Source: Actinoplanes ianthinogenes (GTDB lineage: Bacteria; Actinomycetota; Actinomycetes; Mycobacteriales; Micromonosporaceae). From it: a stretch of 64,000 bases of DNA. The stretch is from NCBI RefSeq assembly GCF_018324205.1, contig NZ_AP023356.1, positions 6,759,501-6,823,500 on the forward strand. Direction: 5' to 3'. Position 1 is the stretch's first letter; every line of letters begins with the position of its first letter. Shown here piece by piece: positions 16,739 through 26,573 of the stretch. Made by a program: the position numbers and the translations under genes. The notes under the pieces are model-generated. The model was not told where the DNA came from. It saw only the letters and a list, made by a program, of their open reading frames with translations, and did no database searches.

Positions 16739-17668
16739 TCAGTCGCCCTCGTTGACCGCTCCCGGCGCGAACGTGTCGCACTTCGTCGGGTCGCCCGAGT
16801 CGTACCCGGTCCGGAACCACTTCTGCCGGTCCGCGGACGTGCCGTGGGTGAACTCCGCCGGGTTGACCGTGCCGCCGTTGCGCTGCTGGAGGGTGTCGTC
16901 GCCGATCTGGCCGGCGGTCTGGATGCCCTCCTGGATGTCCTCGTCGGTGAGGCTCTTGAAGATCTTGTTGCCCTTGGCGTCGGTGGTGCCGGTGGCGCCC
17001 TTGGCCCAGGCGCCGGCGTAGCAGTCGGCCTGGAGCTCCAGCCGGACCGACTGCAGGTTGGCCGAGTCCGGATCGGACTGTTGCGCCCGGCGCATCTTGG
17101 CCTCGGTGCCGAGCAGGTCCTGCACGTGGTGACCGTACTCGTGGGCGAGCACGTAGGGCTGCGCGAACTCGCCGGGCGCGCCCAGCTGCTTGGCCAGCAG
17201 CTGGTAGAAGGTCAGGTCGATGTAGACCTTGTCGTCGGCCGGGCAGTAGAACGGGCCGACGCCGGAGTCCGCGGCGCCGCAGCCGGTGTTCACCCGGTTC
17301 GCGAAAATCTTGGTGACCGACTTCTCGTACTGCTTGCCGAACGCCTTGGGTAGCTCGGTGGCCCAGTACGCCTGGATCGAGTTGATGTAGAGAACGTTCC
17401 GGCAGTCCAGCTGCTTGGTCGCGTCCCCCTGCTTGCACTCACTGTTGATCTTGCCGTTGTCACTGGTCGACGAGCTTCCACCGCCGCCCAGGTTGTTGAC
17501 CCCGAAGTAGCCGCCGACGAGCACCAGCAGCACGGTGATGATGATCCCGGTGAGCCCGCCGCCACCGATCGGGATGGGCAGCCCGCCGAAGCCACCACCG
17601 CCGCCGCCCGATCCGCGGGCGTCCTCCACCTGACTGGTGTCGATCTCGGCGTTCTCATTGAGTTCCAT
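16739..17668 (-). CDS. Membrane-anchored neutral zinc metallopeptidase (YpfJ family)
   Basis: 309 residues. A short Glu/Gly-rich cytoplasmic N-terminus and one membrane segment (about 41-58) precede an outside-facing peptidase domain. The zinc site is HEYGHH (176-181), with the third ligand region in LELQADCYAGAWA. Four spaced cysteines suggest disulfides. ATG 17668 is selected because AGGAGG lies 8 nt upstream; the longer frame is spurious. The physiological substrate of this family is not known. Confidence 0.88.
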   Translation of the reverse strand: MELNENAEIDTSQVEDARGSGGGGGGFGGLPIPIGGGGLTGIIITVLLVLVGGYFGVNNLGGGGSSSTSDNGKINSECKQGDATKQLDCRNVLYINSIQAYWATELPKAFGKQYEKSVTKIFANRVNTGCGAADSGVGPFYCPADDKVYIDLTFYQLLAKQLGAPGEFAQPYVLAHEYGHHVQDLLGTEAKMRRAQQSDPDSANLQSVRLELQADCYAGAWAKGATGTTDAKGNKIFKSLTDEDIQEGIQTAGQIGDDTLQQRNGGTVNPAEFTHGTSADRQKWFRTGYDSGDPTKCDTFAPGAVNEGD

Positions 17669-17753
17669 GCCGTCCTCCTGCGCCACGGTTGCACCCGCGT
17701 GTACCCGATGATCTTGCCGCCTAATCGGTTGGGAGGTGGTGTCGCCGCCCGGG

Positions 17754-17759
17754 TAGTAT
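17754..17759 (+). promoter_or_regulatory. -10 box of the ABC-F gene
   Basis: TAGTAT with a TTGGGA about 19 bp upstream. It would give a leader of about 80 nt before the ABC-F ATG at 17847. Confidence 0.4.
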
Positions 17760-17846
17760 GGCCGGGTGCTGCTCCGCGAAGGCTGACCTGCCGATTTCCA
17801 CGTTGCGCCCCGAGTCAGCCCGATTCCCGAGAGCGAGAAGCGTTTA

Positions 17847-19451
<1,605 letters not shown>

Positions 19452-19901
19452 GCCGGTGAAGCCGTAGTTCAGAAGGTGCTGGAGATCCAGGATCATCGGC
19501 ATCGTCAGTTGTCAACTGGTGCCCACACAGACAGTGCGATGTTCGGGCGTTTGCGGGCAGGTCGGACTTGCTCCCGTACGCGCCCGACGTCCCGTACGGC
19601 CTGGACATCGTCCCCGCGCAGCCGCGCCGGGCGGTGTCCGGCGGGTCGCCCTCGATCGAGTGTTTTTGCAGGTGATCGATGGTCTTGGTGAGCCGGGCGG
19701 TGCCGCTGTGACGCGCCGGAAATGCCGCTCCGGCCGACGTCACCAAAGTGTCTGACATTGATGCACTTGGTAACCGTCAAGTTCCTGACAGTAATAAATG
19801 GGCACGTTCTTCGACGCGAGATGCCTGGCGCATGATCGTTGGAGGCGGTGTAATAGGTGGGACCGTATCTGACCGCACTGTCTGCGACGTGAGGATTCAA
19901 G
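19452..19901. other. 450-bp lower-GC gap with no supported gene
   Basis: This region is clearly less GC-rich than its surroundings, and open frames on both strands are short and lack coding-type third-position bias. It may hold promoter sequence for the HTH gene (TTGGTA at 19767, 17-bp spacer, AGTAAT at 19790) or gene remnants. Nothing is recognisable. Confidence 0.4.
19767..19795 (+). promoter_or_regulatory. Possible promoter upstream of the HTH gene
   Basis: TTGGTA, 17 bp, AGTAAT in an AT-richer stretch about 105 bp before the HTH gene start. Confidence 0.3.
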
Positions 19902-20129
19902 ATGGCAGCCACTGGCACAGCTACCAGTACTGAGAAGGGTCGTCGAATCGTCGGTAGCGAGCGGCAGTCGCTCGCCAAGGACCTGGTGAAGCGTTACACC
20001 TCCGGCGAGAGCATCCGGGCGCTCGCCGCTTCCACCGGCCGTTCCTATGGATTCGTCCACCGCGTGCTCACCGAGTCGGGCGTGCAGTTGCGCCAGCGCG
20101 GCGGCGCTCGTCGTCGCAAGAAGGCGTGA
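19902..20129 (+). CDS. Small helix-turn-helix DNA-binding protein
   Basis: 75-residue basic protein with a single HTH: RYTSGESIRALAASTGRS then YGFVHRVLTESG, followed by a basic RQRGGARRRKK tail. Small proteins of this type are conserved in actinobacteria, and their targets are largely unknown. The ATG at 19902 follows GAGG with 7-nt spacing. Its stop overlaps the GTG of the enoyl-CoA hydratase gene by 4 nt, so the two are coupled. Confidence 0.85.
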   Translation: MAATGTATSTEKGRRIVGSERQSLAKDLVKRYTSGESIRALAASTGRSYGFVHRVLTESGVQLRQRGGARRRKKA

Positions 20130-20926
20130 CGTCCGACAAAGCCGGGCCGGTATCCGCGGAAACCATCGACGAAGTAGGCGTCCGCTACGAACAGGCTGGG
20201 CCGGTCGCAACGGTGACGTTGTGCCGGCCCGACGTTCTCAATGCACAGACTCCGGCCATGTGGGCGGAGCTCAGCGACATTTCCCGGAAATTGCCTGGCG
20301 ACGTGCGCGTCGTCATTGTGCGAGCCGAAGGCCGTGCGTTTTCCGCCGGCCTGGATCTGTCGGTCGCCCGCGGCGCCGGCGATTCTTCACTGGCTCGTCT
20401 GGCACAGTTGTCCGCCGCTGACCGCACCGATCGGATCGCGGGCTTCCAGACCGCGTTCACGTGGTTGCGCAGTCCGTCCATCGTGTCCATCGCGGCGGTG
20501 CAGGGCCATGCCATCGGCGCCGGATTCCAGCTCGCGCTGAACTGCGACATGCGCGTTCTTGCCGATGACGCACGGTTCTCGATGGCGGAGGTCACTCTCG
20601 GTCTGGTGCCCGACCTGGGCGGGACGAAACGGCTCACCGAGCTGGTCGGCCCGTCCCGGGCGCTGGAGATCTGTGTGACCGGCCGGCGGATCCCGGCCGA
20701 CGAGGCCGACCGCCTCGGCCTCGCCACGGCCGTGGTCCCGCGGGCCGACCTGGACGCGGCGGTCGCCGACCTGGCCGCCGCCGTCCTGGCCGGTGAAGCG
20801 GGCGCGGTGGCCGAGATCAAGGGCCTGCTGGCCGGGGCGCCCCGCCGCTCCTACGCCGAGCAGGACCGGGCCGAGCGGGAGGCACAGAGCCGCCGGCTCG
20901 CCGACCTTCTCGGCAGCGGGGAGTAG
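20126..20926 (+). CDS. Enoyl-CoA hydratase/isomerase family protein
   Basis: 266-residue crotonase-fold protein. The oxyanion-hole regions RAFSAGLDLS and GHAIGAGFQLALNCDMR are intact. The second acidic position, usually Glu, falls in SMAEVTLGLVPDLGGT. Probable role in fatty-acid or branched-chain acyl-CoA breakdown; exact substrate unknown. Co-transcribed with the small HTH gene and followed by a long hairpin. Confidence 0.88.
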   Translation: MTSDKAGPVSAETIDEVGVRYEQAGPVATVTLCRPDVLNAQTPAMWAELSDISRKLPGDVRVVIVRAEGRAFSAGLDLSVARGAGDSSLARLAQLSAADRTDRIAGFQTAFTWLRSPSIVSIAAVQGHAIGAGFQLALNCDMRVLADDARFSMAEVTLGLVPDLGGTKRLTELVGPSRALEICVTGRRIPADEADRLGLATAVVPRADLDAAVADLAAAVLAGEAGAVAEIKGLLAGAPRRSYAEQDRAEREAQSRRLADLLGSGE

Positions 20927-20929
20927 CCA

Positions 20930-20968
20930 CCCGCCGGTCCGCTCCGGGCAGCGAAGCGGGCCGGCGGG
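20930..20968 (+). terminator. Terminator after the enoyl-CoA hydratase gene
   Basis: CCCGCCGGTCCGCT (20930-20943) pairs with AGCGGGCCGGCGGG (20955-20968), a 14-bp stem with one wobble. A second smaller hairpin (CACG-c-GGCAGA with TCTGCC-CGTG, 21005-21031) lies between it and the ABC gene. Confidence 0.65.
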
Positions 20969-21053
20969 CTGGAATAGCGCCTTCGCCGTCCAGGTTGTCG
21001 TACCCACGCGGCAGACTCTGTTCTGCCCGTGGCGCGACACCCGGAGGTGACGA

Positions 21054-22991
21054 ATGAGCATGCCGAGCTGGAACATGCTGCGCTCGATCCAGAGCGCCGA
21101 CCGAGTGGCCTCCCACCAGGTCAAGCCCGGCACGTCGCGACGGATCCTGCGGTTCGCCCGGCCGTACCGGCGGGACATCGTGGTGTTCCTGATCGCCGTG
21201 GTGGTGGCCGCCGCGATCGGTGTCGCCACCCCGCTGCTGGCCGGTGACGTGGTGAACACGATCACCCGTGGTGGCGCCGACGCGGCCGCCGCGGTGGTGC
21301 GGATCGCCCTGCTGATCGCCGCGCTGGCGGTCGCCGACGCGCTGCTGTCGCTGGCCCAGCGGTGGTATTCCGCGCGGATCGGCGAGGGCATCATCCTCGA
21401 CCTGCGCACCCGGGTGTACGACCACGTGCAGCGGATGCCGCTCCAGTTCTTCACGCGCACCCAGACCGGCGCGCTGGTCAGCCGGCTCAACAACGACGTG
21501 GTCGGCGCGCAGCGGGCGTTCACGTCGACCCTCTCCGGGGTGCTCAGCAACGTCATCCAGCTGGTGCTCACCGCCGTCGTGATGTTCAGCCTGTCGTGGC
21601 CGATCACCGTGCTGTCGCTGCTGCTCCTGCCGGTCTTCATCATCCCGGCGCGGCGGGTCGGCGCCCGGCTCGCCGAGATCACCCGGGAGTCGTACAACCT
21701 CGACGCCAAGATGAACGCGACGATGACCGAGCGGTTCAACGTCTCCGGGGCGCTGCTGGTCAAGCTGTTCGGCCGGCCCGACGCCGAGGCGGCGAAATTC
21801 GGCGAGCGCGCCGAGCGGGTCCGCGACATCGGCGTGCAGCAGGCGATGTTCTCCCGCACGTTCTTCGTCGCGATGCTGCTGGTGGCGTCGCTGGCGCAGG
21901 CGCTGACCTACGGCCTGGGCGGCTGGCTCGCCGTGCACGGCCAGGTCTCGGCCGGCACCGTGGTCACCCTGGCGCTGCTGCTCACCCGCCTGTACGGCCC
22001 GCTGACCGCGCTGAGCAACGTCCGGGTCGACGTGATGAGCGCGCTGGTCTCGTTCGACCGGGTCTTCGAGGTGCTCGACCTGGAGCCGGGCATCGCCGAG
22101 AAACCGGACGCCACCCCGATCCCGGCGGGCGCCGGCCGGATCGAGTTCCGCGACGTGCGGTTCCGCTATCCGAGCGCGGCCGAGGTGTCGCTGGCCACCC
22201 TGGAGGACGTCAGCACGCTGGACCGGACGGAGAACTCGCCGGTCCTGCACGGCGTCGACTTCACCGTCGAGCCGGGGCAGCTGGTCGCGCTGGTCGGCCC
22301 GTCCGGCGCCGGCAAGTCGACCACCTCGATGCTGGTCTCCCGGGTCTACGACGTCACCGGCGGCGCGGTCCTGGTCGGCGGCGTCGACGTGCGGGACGCG
22401 ACACTCGACTCGCTGCGCGACACGGTCGGCGTGGTCACCCAGGACTCGCACCTGTTCCACGAGACGATCGCGGAGAATCTGCGGTACGCCCGGCCCGACG
22501 CCACCGAGGACGAGATGTGGGCCGCCCTGGACGGCGCGCAGGTCGGCGACCTGGTCCGGGCGCTGCCGGACAGGCTGGAGACGGTGGTGGGGGAGCGCGG
22601 CTATCGCTTCTCCGGCGGCGAGAAACAGCGCATCGCGATCGCCCGGCTGCTGCTCAAGCAGCCGTCGATCGTGATCCTCGACGAGGCCACCGCGCACCTG
22701 GACAGCGAGTCCGAGGCGGCGGTGCAGCGGGCCCTGTCGGTGGCCCTGGAGAACCGGACGGCCCTGGTCATCGCGCACCGGCTCTCCACCATCCGGGAGG
22801 CGGACCAGATTCTGGTGATCGATCGCGGACGTGTGGTGGAGCGGGGCACCCACGACTCGCTGGTCGCGGCCGGCGGGTTGTATGCCGATCTCTACCGCAC
22901 CCAGTTCGCCGCGGCCTCGCCCGCGTCGCCCGGCTTCCCCGAGACGGACGTGGAGATCGTGACGGTGCCCGCGAGTACCGTCGAGCCATGA
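21054..22991 (+). CDS. ABC transporter, fused membrane and ATPase domains
   Basis: 645-residue half-exporter of the MsbA/LmrA type, expected to work as a dimer in the membrane. The N-terminal 330 residues contain about six membrane helices. The ATPase domain has Walker A GPSGAGKST, signature FSGGEKQRIAI and Walker B IVILDEATAHLD, followed by the H-loop VIAHRLSTI. A roughly 20-residue extra loop precedes Walker A (around LATLEDVSTLDRTENS). The ATG at 21054 follows GGAGG with 6-nt spacing. Substrate unknown. Confidence 0.92.
   Translation: MSMPSWNMLRSIQSADRVASHQVKPGTSRRILRFARPYRRDIVVFLIAVVVAAAIGVATPLLAGDVVNTITRGGADAAAAVVRIALLIAALAVADALLSLAQRWYSARIGEGIILDLRTRVYDHVQRMPLQFFTRTQTGALVSRLNNDVVGAQRAFTSTLSGVLSNVIQLVLTAVVMFSLSWPITVLSLLLLPVFIIPARRVGARLAEITRESYNLDAKMNATMTERFNVSGALLVKLFGRPDAEAAKFGERAERVRDIGVQQAMFSRTFFVAMLLVASLAQALTYGLGGWLAVHGQVSAGTVVTLALLLTRLYGPLTALSNVRVDVMSALVSFDRVFEVLDLEPGIAEKPDATPIPAGAGRIEFRDVRFRYPSAAEVSLATLEDVSTLDRTENSPVLHGVDFTVEPGQLVALVGPSGAGKSTTSMLVSRVYDVTGGAVLVGGVDVRDATLDSLRDTVGVVTQDSHLFHETIAENLRYARPDATEDEMWAALDGAQVGDLVRALPDRLETVVGERGYRFSGGEKQRIAIARLLLKQPSIVILDEATAHLDSESEAAVQRALSVALENRTALVIAHRLSTIREADQILVIDRGRVVERGTHDSLVAAGGLYADLYRTQFAAASPASPGFPETDVEIVTVPASTVEP
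22976..22981 (+). promoter_or_regulatory. -10 box before the small membrane protein
   Basis: TACCGT then 6 nt then ATG 22988. The gene also overlaps the ABC gene by 4 nt, so read-through expression is equally possible. Confidence 0.35.
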
Positions 22992-23197
22992 CCGGCTTCC
23001 TGATCTTCGCGGTGATGTTCGCGGGCGTGCTGTTCGCGATCGCGCGGTTCGGCGGCTGGGTCAGGCGCAAGGGCATCGGCGGCGGGATCATGGGATCGAT
23101 CGACGAGGCCTACCGCCCGTCGGCCGACCGGCTCCGCCGCGAGACAGTGATCCACGAGCAGCGGATCAGTCCACGAGAGACCGGCGAAGGGCGCTGA
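22988..23197 (+). CDS. Small single-pass membrane protein
   Basis: 69 residues: one N-terminal membrane helix (TGFLIFAVMFAGVLFAI) then a basic, Gly-rich and finally charged tail. Not recognised. It overlaps the end of the ABC exporter by 4 nt and its own end overlaps the convergent mug gene by 32 nt. A transporter-associated small subunit is possible but is inference. Confidence 0.65.
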   Translation: MTGFLIFAVMFAGVLFAIARFGGWVRRKGIGGGIMGSIDEAYRPSADRLRRETVIHEQRISPRETGEGR

Positions 23198-23759
23198 ACT
23201 CGCGGATCAGGTCGGGGAGCTGGAAGTGGGCGTTCAGGCCGCTCGGGTTCGGCAGGACCCAGACCGGGACGCCGCCGATCTGGTCCGGCTGGGGACCGAT
23301 CCTCGCCTTCGGGCGGGCGAAAGCGGCTCGGTATGCGGTGACGCCGAGGACGGCCAGGTATTGCGGCTGCTCACGGCGTACCAGAAGGGTCAGGGCCTGA
23401 CCACCGGCGGTCAGTTCGCCGGGGGAGAGTTCGTCGGCGCGGGCCGTGGCCCGCGCCACGACGTTGGTGATGCCGAGACCGAGCGCGGGCAGCAGGTGCT
23501 GCTCGGAGGGGTGCAGCAGGCGGTCGGTGAAGCCGGCGCCGTGCAGCGCCGGCCAGAAACGGTTGCCCGGGCGGGCGAAATGGTGGCCGGTCGCGGCGGA
23601 GTACAGGCTCGGGTTGATCCCGGAAAAGAGGACCTTCAAGCCGGGACCGACGAGATCGGGGATGGTCCGGTCCGCGGCCGCCGCGAGGTCGGCGGCCGAC
23701 GGCTTCGCACGATCAGGACCGGTTTCCGGTACGCCCGGCCGGCGACCCGCCGCCGTCAC
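23166..23759 (-). CDS. mug: G/U(T)-mismatch DNA glycosylase (Mug)
   Basis: 197 residues from GTG 23759. Uracil-DNA-glycosylase superfamily, TDG/Mug branch: motif 1 VLFSGINPSLYSA and motif 2 LPNPSGLNAHF are visible, with RPGNRFW in between. It removes uracil or ethenocytosine opposite guanine. The start overlaps the SDR stop as GTGA, which explains why the frame is open far upstream inside the SDR gene. The overlapping arrangement implies co-transcription with the SDR gene. Confidence 0.88.
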   Translation of the reverse strand: MTAAGRRPGVPETGPDRAKPSAADLAAAADRTIPDLVGPGLKVLFSGINPSLYSAATGHHFARPGNRFWPALHGAGFTDRLLHPSEQHLLPALGLGITNVVARATARADELSPGELTAGGQALTLLVRREQPQYLAVLGVTAYRAAFARPKARIGPQPDQIGGVPVWVLPNPSGLNAHFQLPDLIREFSALRRSLVD

Positions 23760-24517
23760 AGGGAGCGCAGCGCGCCGCCGTCGATCGGCACCACGCAGCC
23801 CGTCACGTAACCCGCCGCCGGGGAGAGCAGGAACGCCGCCACCCGCCCGAACTCCGGCGGCTCCCCGATCCGCCGCACCGGGATCGCCGCCGCCACCTCG
23901 GACGCCGCGGTCGCCGGATCGCCGGTGGCCTGGAACAACTCCCTGTTCCGGTCGGTCATGAAGCGGCCGGGCAGCAGGCCCAGCACCCGGATGCCGCGCG
24001 GACCGAACTCGTCGGCCATGTCCTTGGCCGCCATCGCCAGGCCGGGCCGCAGACCGCTGGAGATGCCCAGCCCGGCCAGCGGCGTCTTCACCGACGTGGA
24101 GAGGACCAGGCCGATCGCGCCGCCCTCGGGCAGCGCCGCCGCGAACGTGCGAGCCGCCCGGATCGAGCCCAGGAAGACCGTCTCGAACGCGGCCCGCCAC
24201 TGGTCGTCGCTCATGCTGGCGGCGGAGCCGGGCGCCGGGCCACCCACCGAGATCAGTGCGCCGTCCAGCCGGCCGAACCGCTCGGTGGCGACATCGACCA
24301 GCTCACGCGGGGTGCCGGGGTCGGTCAGATCGGCGGTCACCCCCACCGCGTCCGGCCCGGCGCCGAGCTCGGCCAGCGCGTCGGCGACCTTGTCCGGGTT
24401 GCGCGAGGAGATCACCACTCGCGCCCCGTCGGCGACGAGCGCCTGCGCGGTGGCGAAGCCGAGTCCGCGTGAGGCGCCGGTGAGGATGAAGACGCGATCA
24501 GCCAGCCCGAGATCCAT
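23756..24517 (-). CDS. Short-chain dehydrogenase/reductase
   Basis: 253-residue SDR. The cofactor motif is TGASRGLG near the N-terminus. The NAG-type segment is replaced by SVGG in ALISVGGPAPGS, and the usual catalytic YxxxK is not obvious: the expected region reads SGLRPGLAMAAKDMA, with the Lys kept but no Tyr four residues earlier. The C-terminal VTGCVVPIDGG motif is typical. This variant occurs in a subgroup of SDRs whose activity is uncertain. ATG 24517 gives the standard N-terminus (MDLGLADRVFILTG). Confidence 0.82.
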   Translation of the reverse strand: MDLGLADRVFILTGASRGLGFATAQALVADGARVVISSRNPDKVADALAELGAGPDAVGVTADLTDPGTPRELVDVATERFGRLDGALISVGGPAPGSAASMSDDQWRAAFETVFLGSIRAARTFAAALPEGGAIGLVLSTSVKTPLAGLGISSGLRPGLAMAAKDMADEFGPRGIRVLGLLPGRFMTDRNRELFQATGDPATAASEVAAAIPVRRIGEPPEFGRVAAFLLSPAAGYVTGCVVPIDGGALRSL

Positions 24518-24598
24518 GCGGACCATCTTTCCAGAGCGCGATCCGCCGGGCCGAGTTCCGGGCCGCCGATCGTCCCGGAGCACGATCAGCCGGGCCGG

Positions 24599-25342
24599 CT
24601 ATCTCCCGAGAGCGGCGGCGGTGGCCGCGTCGGCCGGGAGGAACGCCTCGATCGCCAGCTCGGAGAGGGTCACGTCGCGCGGGGTGCCGAGGACCGAGGT
24701 GATGCTGAAGAAGTTCAGCCCGGCGTACCGGAGCGGCACCACCACCCCGATCGGCTCGCCGGTCAGCTCGCCGCCCGGATAGCCGCTCATCTCCGCGCGC
24801 AGCTCCCGGAGCACCGGGTCGGCGGTCGCGGCGGCCTGCCGGTCCAGGCGGTGCAGCAGGTGGGTGCGCCACTCGGCGAGGTTCTCGATCCGGGGCGCCA
24901 GGCCGTCCGGGTGCAGGGCCAGGCGCAGCACGTTGACCGGCGGCTCCAGCAGCTCGGGAGCGCAGTCGCGGGTGAACCGGTCGATCGCCGGGTTGGCGTC
25001 CACCATGGTCCAGTGCCGGTCGATCAGCACCGCGGGGCAGGGCCCGTGCCCGATCAGCACCTGCCGCAGCCCGTCCAGCACCACGGCCAGCGGGGTGCCG
25101 TCCAGATCGGACTCGGAGTAGGCCGGTGCGTAACCGCCGGCCAGCAACAGCTCGTTGCGCTGCCGCAGCGGCACGTCCAGTTCCTCGGCCAGCCGCAGGA
25201 TCATCTCCCGGGTCGGCCGCGACCGGCCGGTCTCCACGAAGGACAGATGCCGGGCCGAGACGCCGGCCCGGCCGGAGAGGTCGAGCTGGCTCAGCCGCCG
25301 ATCGTCCCGCCAGGTCCGCAACAACTGTCCTACCGCGCTCAT
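24599..25342 (-). CDS. XRE-family regulator with MmyB-like ligand domain
   Basis: 247 residues. An N-terminal HTH_3 (LSQLDLSGRAGVSARHLSFVETGRSRP, about residues 18-44) is followed by a PAS-like MmyB ligand-binding domain (LIDRHWTMVDANPAI onwards). Such proteins usually repress a divergent gene; here that is the SnoaL-like gene. ATG 25342 lies 7 nt after TAATCT, so the mRNA may be leaderless. The intergenic region carries alternating ATTACC/GGTAAT half-sites. Confidence 0.88.
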   Translation of the reverse strand: MSAVGQLLRTWRDDRRLSQLDLSGRAGVSARHLSFVETGRSRPTREMILRLAEELDVPLRQRNELLLAGGYAPAYSESDLDGTPLAVVLDGLRQVLIGHGPCPAVLIDRHWTMVDANPAIDRFTRDCAPELLEPPVNVLRLALHPDGLAPRIENLAEWRTHLLHRLDRQAAATADPVLRELRAEMSGYPGGELTGEPIGVVVPLRYAGLNFFSITSVLGTPRDVTLSELAIEAFLPADAATAAALGR

Positions 25343-25349
25343 GGTCGCC

Positions 25350-25355
25350 AGATTA
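25350..25355 (-). promoter_or_regulatory. -10 box, leaderless start of the XRE regulator
   Basis: TAATCT on the minus strand followed by 7 nt and ATG 25342. Confidence 0.5.
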
Positions 25356-25377
25356 GGCGGGTGGCCGGTGCGGCGGC

Positions 25378-25407
25378 ATTACCCCTGAGGTAATCGCCGG
25401 GATTACC
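25378..25407. promoter_or_regulatory. Candidate operator of the XRE regulator
   Basis: Three alternating half-sites: ATTACC (25378), GGTAAT (25389) and ATTACC (25402), with 5- and 7-bp spacers. They form two overlapping inverted repeats in the divergent promoter region. Confidence 0.6.
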
Positions 25408-25464
25408 TCGCGGCGGCAGGCTGAGTCCCGTCAGAGCGAGACACACCGATGAGGGGACGAGACG

Positions 25465-25836
25465 ATGAGCGACTTCGACACCATGATCGACCGGTACCTG
25501 GCGGTCTGGAACGAGACCGACCCGGCGGCCCGGCAGGCCGCGATCGCCGACCTGTTCACCGAGGACGTGCGTTACGTCGACCCGATCGCGGCGGTCCGCG
25601 GGCGGGACCAGCTGAACGGGCTGATCGGGGCGGTGCACCAGCAGTTCCCGGGGCTGGTGTTCAGCCCGGGGGACACCCTCGACGCGCACCACGACCAGGT
25701 GCGGTTCACCTGGAATCTGGGGCAGCCGGGTGGGGACGAGCCGCTGGTGGTCGGCTTCGACGTGGCCGAGCGGGACGAGTCCGGGCGGATCCACCAGGTG
25801 CTCGGCTTCATCGACAAGGCGCCGGCCGGCGCCTGA
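25465..25836 (+). CDS. SnoaL-like/NTF2-fold protein
   Basis: 123-residue cone-shaped alpha+beta barrel protein of the SnoaL-like polyketide-cyclase/NTF2 superfamily (opening FDTMIDRYLAVWNETDP, core LFTEDVRYVDPIAAVRGRD). Members act as isomerases, hydrolases or ligand binders, so no reaction is assigned. It is divergent from the XRE regulator and probably its target. It ends 4 nt before the end of the convergent acnR gene. Confidence 0.82.
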   Translation: MSDFDTMIDRYLAVWNETDPAARQAAIADLFTEDVRYVDPIAAVRGRDQLNGLIGAVHQQFPGLVFSPGDTLDAHHDQVRFTWNLGQPGGDEPLVVGFDVAERDESGRIHQVLGFIDKAPAGA

Positions 25837-25840
25837 CCGC

Positions 25841-26419
25841 TCAGTGGCGGCGGACCGCGTCCTCGACCAGGTCGAGGACGCGGGCCAGGTCACCCGGCGG
25901 CCGGCCGGTGGCCAGGTGCAGCACCAGCCCGTCATAGGCCAGCTCGAGGAACTGGGTGAGCACGTCGACGGGCACGTCCTTGCGCAGCACCCCGGCCTCG
26001 GCCTGGCGCTGGAGGCGCTCCCGGGTGGCGTCAGCGATGGCGGCCGAGCGCTGCGCCCACCGTTTCGCGAACGCCGGGTCGGTGCGCAGCCGGTGCGAGA
26101 CCTCGAGCTGCGTGCCGAGCCAGCCGGCGGTGTCGCCGTCGCTGGTGCCGGCCCGGTCGAGCAGGTCACGCATCACCTGCACCAGGCCGTTGCGCGCGAC
26201 GGTCTCGACCATCAGCGCCGCGTCGTCCTCGGCGACCGCGAGGAACAGCGACTCCTTGTCACGAAAATGGTGGAAAATCGCGCCGCGGGACATGCCCGTC
26301 GCCTCCTCCAGGCGGCGGACTGTCGCACCCTCGTAGCCGAACCGCGCGAAGCAACCGCGGGCCGCCGTGAGGATCTCGTGGCGGCGGGCGTCTAGCTGGT
26401 CCTGGCTTACCCTGGGCAC
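25841..26419 (-). CDS. acnR: TetR-family regulator, probable aconitase repressor AcnR
   Basis: 192 residues. The N-terminal TetR HTH and surrounding sequence (FARFGYEGATVRRLEEATGM, SRGAIFHHFRDKESLFLAVA) closely follow what I recall of corynebacterial AcnR, and the C-terminal domain keeps the LRTDPAF and LELAYDGLV segments. AcnR represses the aconitase gene in Corynebacterium. Here the aconitase gene lies 3.4 kb away on the same strand with four genes between. GTG 26419 sits 7 nt after CACGAT. A perfect palindrome lies just upstream of its -35 and is shared with the acn promoter. Confidence 0.75.
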   Translation of the reverse strand: MPRVSQDQLDARRHEILTAARGCFARFGYEGATVRRLEEATGMSRGAIFHHFRDKESLFLAVAEDDAALMVETVARNGLVQVMRDLLDRAGTSDGDTAGWLGTQLEVSHRLRTDPAFAKRWAQRSAAIADATRERLQRQAEAGVLRKDVPVDVLTQFLELAYDGLVLHLATGRPPGDLARVLDLVEDAVRRH

Positions 26420-26426
26420 GCCGCTG

Positions 26427-26456
26427 ATCGTGTCATGTGGCCCCGCAGTCTTGCAA
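26427..26456 (-). promoter_or_regulatory. acnR promoter
   Basis: Minus strand: TTGCAA (26456-26451), 18-bp spacer, CACGAT (26432-26427), then 7 nt to GTG 26419. Candidate leaderless transcript. Confidence 0.5.
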
Positions 26457-26457
26457 T

Positions 26458-26469
26458 CCGTACGTACGG
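26458..26469. promoter_or_regulatory. Candidate AcnR operator at acnR
   Basis: CCGTACGTACGG, a perfect 12-bp palindrome one base upstream of the acnR -35. A near copy lies at the same place in the acn promoter (32666-32677). Confidence 0.55.
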
Positions 26470-26561
26470 CTTTTTAAGCCACGATCGGATGATGCGAATC
26501 GCGTCAAGCTTTCTGCTCTTTGTTTACAGTCCTGGACTGTTCGCTGCGGTCACCGCTCACG

Positions 26562-26567
26562 TAAAGT
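26562..26567 (+). promoter_or_regulatory. -10 box, leaderless start of the HAD gene
   Basis: TAAAGT followed by 6 nt and GTG 26574. No ribosome site is visible. Confidence 0.5.
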
Positions 26568-26573
26568 GCCCGC

